A program made the translations under genes and the position numbers. The notes beneath the pieces are model-generated. The model was not told the origin of the DNA, did not search any database, and was given only the letters and a program-made list of their open reading frames with translations. From Gammaproteobacteria bacterium (GTDB lineage: Bacteria > Pseudomonadota > Gammaproteobacteria > Chromatiales > Chromatiaceae), in contig JAGVUH010000307.1 in the NCBI GenBank assembly GCA_019136395.1, positions 1 to 6,043 on the forward strand: 6,043 nt of DNA, given 5' to 3'. Shown here piece after piece: positions 4,972 through 6,043 of the stretch (positions are counted from its first letter, which is position 1; each line of letters opens with the position of its first letter).

Positions 4972-5236
4972 GGGGACGGATTAGAGTGGCGGCGGCAAGG
5001 GGCGGCCGCGATTGTAAACCTATACCTGTCATCCACTGTTTTCGGCTCAATGGAGGACCTGTCAACACCGCGAATATGGTATTTAATCAGTCCGTTGCAC
5101 TTAACGGTCGGGCGATGGAAGGCCACCAGGCCGGGAATGGCCGAGAAGATCCTTTGCGATCAGTCCATGCCGGATTTGTCCGTCAACGCTTCCCCGCTAT
5201 CCCAGGTCACCGGCCAGGATCAGGACTACACTAACC
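4972..5236. promoter_or_regulatory. Divergent control region between regB and exbB
   Basis: I see no convincing gene in these 265 bases. Back-to-back promoter candidates overlap: on the minus strand TTGACA (5065-5060) with a weak AAAACA (5042-5037) after 17 bases, toward regB; on the plus strand CTGTCA (5059-5064) and TTTAAT (5082-5087) after 17 bases, toward exbB. A small inverted repeat CCGTT (5092-5096)/AACGG (5103-5107) follows. Near regB, GCGGC-type motifs at about 4988-5008 might allow control by the regulator. All assignments are from consensus matching only. Confidence 0.35.
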
Positions 5237-5357
5237 GTAAGCCTTCGTACCCCCTCCCGCCTGGCTGGCATCGGTAGCACAAGCCGCTGATTGTCTTGCT
5301 CCCTCCACCCTGGCGGGGGAGGGGTGGGGAGAGGGGGGGGTACGGATACCACTGAAC
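5229..5357. mobile_element. Diverged MITE-like element copy C (5237-5349)
   Basis: A 113-bp stretch with the same GTA...TAC ends as copies A and B. It shares a recognisable core: CTCCCTCC, a CTGG loop, GGGGGAGGG and GGGGAGAGGGGG (about 5299-5340). The inverted ends near the tips are CGTACCCCC (5246-5254) and GGGGGTACG (5336-5344). They differ in sequence from the TTCAGACCCC/GGGGTCTGAA of copy B but still pair. Flanks CACTAACC (5229-5236) and CACTGAAC (5350-5357) agree at six of eight positions, as expected of an old target duplication. It lies in the exbB leader and would form a strong hairpin (5301-5309 with 5315-5323, one mismatch). Confidence 0.65.
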
Positions 5358-5407
5358 AGCCAACGGGCCCTCATCAGCCACCAGGCCAACAACCGGAGAG
5401 AATCAAC

Positions 5408-5833
5408 GTGGAGTTGCTCAAGACCTATCTGGACGCCGGCTTGTATGGGCTCCTCGGCTTCATGAGCTTTCTCACCCTGGCGCTGACTGTGGAGCGCTAT
5501 CTTTACTATGCCCGGGTGGACCTGGGGGCCTTCGACCGGCTGGAGGATCTGGAGATTGCCCTGACCCGGCACCTGACGGTGATCGCCAGCGTCGGCGCCA
5601 ATGCCCCTTACGTGGGCCTGCTCGGCACCGTGCTCGGCATCCTCATCACCTTCCACGACATCGGCCAGGGCGGGGCCATCGAGACCTCGACCATCATGGT
5701 CGGGCTGGCCCTGGCCCTCAAGGCCACCGCCTTCGGCCTGCTGGTGGCCATGCCCTCCATCGTCTTCTATAACGCCTTGCTGCGCCGGGTGGACGTCCTC
5801 AAGGCCCGCTGGGGCCAGCGGGCGGTTGTCTGA
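5408..5833 (+). CDS. exbB: ExbB, short (type 2) TonB-system energiser
   Basis: Inner-membrane proton-channel subunit that, with ExbD, drives TonB and so energises outer-membrane receptors. The 141-residue protein has three membrane segments (about 8-28, 58-82, 98-121). GANAPYVGLLGTVLGI (63-78) is the conserved core of the MotA/TolQ/ExbB family, and KATAFGLLVAMPS with Thr107 matches the third-segment motif. The long periplasmic and cytoplasmic parts of E. coli ExbB (about 240 residues) are absent, as in the type 2 subfamily of about 140 residues. I chose GTG 5408, preceded by GGAGAG seven bases upstream, because translation begins just before the first membrane segment. The open frame extends upstream only through MITE copy C. 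exbD follows after 10 nt. A TonB-family gene probably lies beyond the window. Confidence 0.92.
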   Translation: MELLKTYLDAGLYGLLGFMSFLTLALTVERYLYYARVDLGAFDRLEDLEIALTRHLTVIASVGANAPYVGLLGTVLGILITFHDIGQGGAIETSTIMVGLALALKATAFGLLVAMPSIVFYNALLRRVDVLKARWGQRAVV

Positions 5834-5839
5834 GGAGGT
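5832..5839 (+). promoter_or_regulatory. Strong Shine-Dalgarno of exbD overlapping the exbB stop
   Basis: GAGGAGGT at 5832-5839 shares bases with the exbB stop TGA (5831-5833) and lies about five bases before ATG 5844. This is the best ribosome binding site in the window and implies coupled translation of exbB and exbD. Confidence 0.8.
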
Positions 5840-5843
5840 AGCA

Positions 5844-6043
5844 ATGAAACGCATGGACCAGATCAACGTCATCCCCTTCATCGACGTCATGCTGGTGCTG
5901 CTGGCCATCGTCCTGACCACCGCCACCTTCATCGTCGAAGGGCGTCTGCCCATCCGTCTGCCGGTGGCTGACGCCCAGCCCGCCCCGGCGGAGACCCCGC
6001 CCATCGAGATCGCCATCGACGCGGAGGGCCGGCTGTTCTGGGC
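5844..6043 (+). CDS. exbD: ExbD, TonB-system proton-motor subunit (3' truncated)
   Basis: The first 66 residues are visible. MKRMDQINVIPFIDVMLVLL starts with a short cytoplasmic end, then a single membrane segment (about 12-31) carrying Asp14, which corresponds to the proton-conducting Asp25 of E. coli ExbD in the FIDVMLVLL motif. A periplasmic part follows with a Pro/Ala linker (VADAQPAPAETPP) and the start of the folded domain (IEIAIDAEGRLFW). The protein is anchored in the inner membrane and works with ExbB to power TonB. The family is usually 120-140 residues, so about half is missing at the window edge. Its start is fixed by the strong upstream Shine-Dalgarno. Confidence 0.93.
   Translation, partial: MKRMDQINVIPFIDVMLVLLAIVLTTATFIVEGRLPIRLPVADAQPAPAETPPIEIAIDAEGRLFW

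Noticed and set aside
4986..5234. 82-codon plus-strand ORF in the regB-exbB gap
   Set aside because: It has no Shine-Dalgarno and no recognisable motif, and it covers the promoter candidates and ends at the MITE flank. It is more likely chance.
4009..5277. 422-codon open frame on the plus strand opposite regB
   Set aside because: The composition is Gln/Gly/Asp-rich with no domain, it mirrors the kinase codons, and it runs on into the intergenic region.
5291..5407. Upstream in-frame ATG start for exbB
   Set aside because: The extra 39 residues come from the C-rich/G-rich MITE and leader. GTG 5408 has a good Shine-Dalgarno and matches the short family N-terminus.
5231..6016. 261-codon open frame on the minus strand opposite exbB and exbD
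   Set aside because: It is antisense to two well-recognised genes and crosses MITE copy C. No family features are visible.

Overview
The window is a GC-rich stretch of a proteobacterial chromosome. A RegB/RegA-type (PrrBA, RoxSR, ActSR) redox two-component pair, a TonB-dependent receptor of the copper-binding OprC/NosA type, short 'type 2' ExbB/ExbD proteins and scattered short palindromic repeats all point to a gammaproteobacterium. A purple sulfur bacterium (Chromatiales) is my best guess, from gene content alone.

Layout. 1-123 (+) is the glycine-rich C-terminal tail of an unidentified protein. 124-439 is a complex regulatory region: two hairpins, a run of five GCGAC half-sites ending in the palindrome GCGACAATTTGTCGC (RegA/PrrA-like), an FNR-type box TTGAT-N4-ATCAG, and an inverted repeat that covers the Shine-Dalgarno and start codon of the next gene. 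440-2668 (+) is the OprC/NosA-like receptor. A perfect 16-bp tandem duplication at 2607-2638 shifts its frame, and the true C-terminus, ending in Phe, lies out of frame up to 2744. 2749-2863 is a 115-bp MITE-like element with a perfect 8-bp target duplication that includes the receptor stop codon. 2889-3371 (-) is a RegA-like response regulator whose Fis-type DNA-binding domain appears to carry an internal deletion. 3345-3681 (-) is the kinase/regulator junction. It holds four tandem 42-43-bp copies of the regulator's translation-start region plus a fifth copy split by a second MITE (3533-3647). Together they form a chain of small ORFs linked by 11-nt stop/start overlaps. 3655-4971 (-) is the RegB-like kinase. 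4972-5407 is the divergent control region, with a third, diverged element at 5237-5349. 5408-5833 and 5844-6043 (+) are exbB and the start of exbD.

How the parts fit. ExbB/ExbD (and probably a TonB beyond the edge) would energise a TonB-dependent receptor such as the copper receptor here. RegB/RegA would sense redox or quinone state and may act on the GCGAC array upstream of the receptor, alongside an FNR-type regulator. This points to a redox- and copper-linked locus, for example supply of copper to oxidases or nitrous oxide reductase, but that link is inference. Several parts look damaged or rearranged (frameshifted receptor, shortened regulator, MITE and tandem copies between kinase and regulator), so the module may be decaying or may vary between cells.
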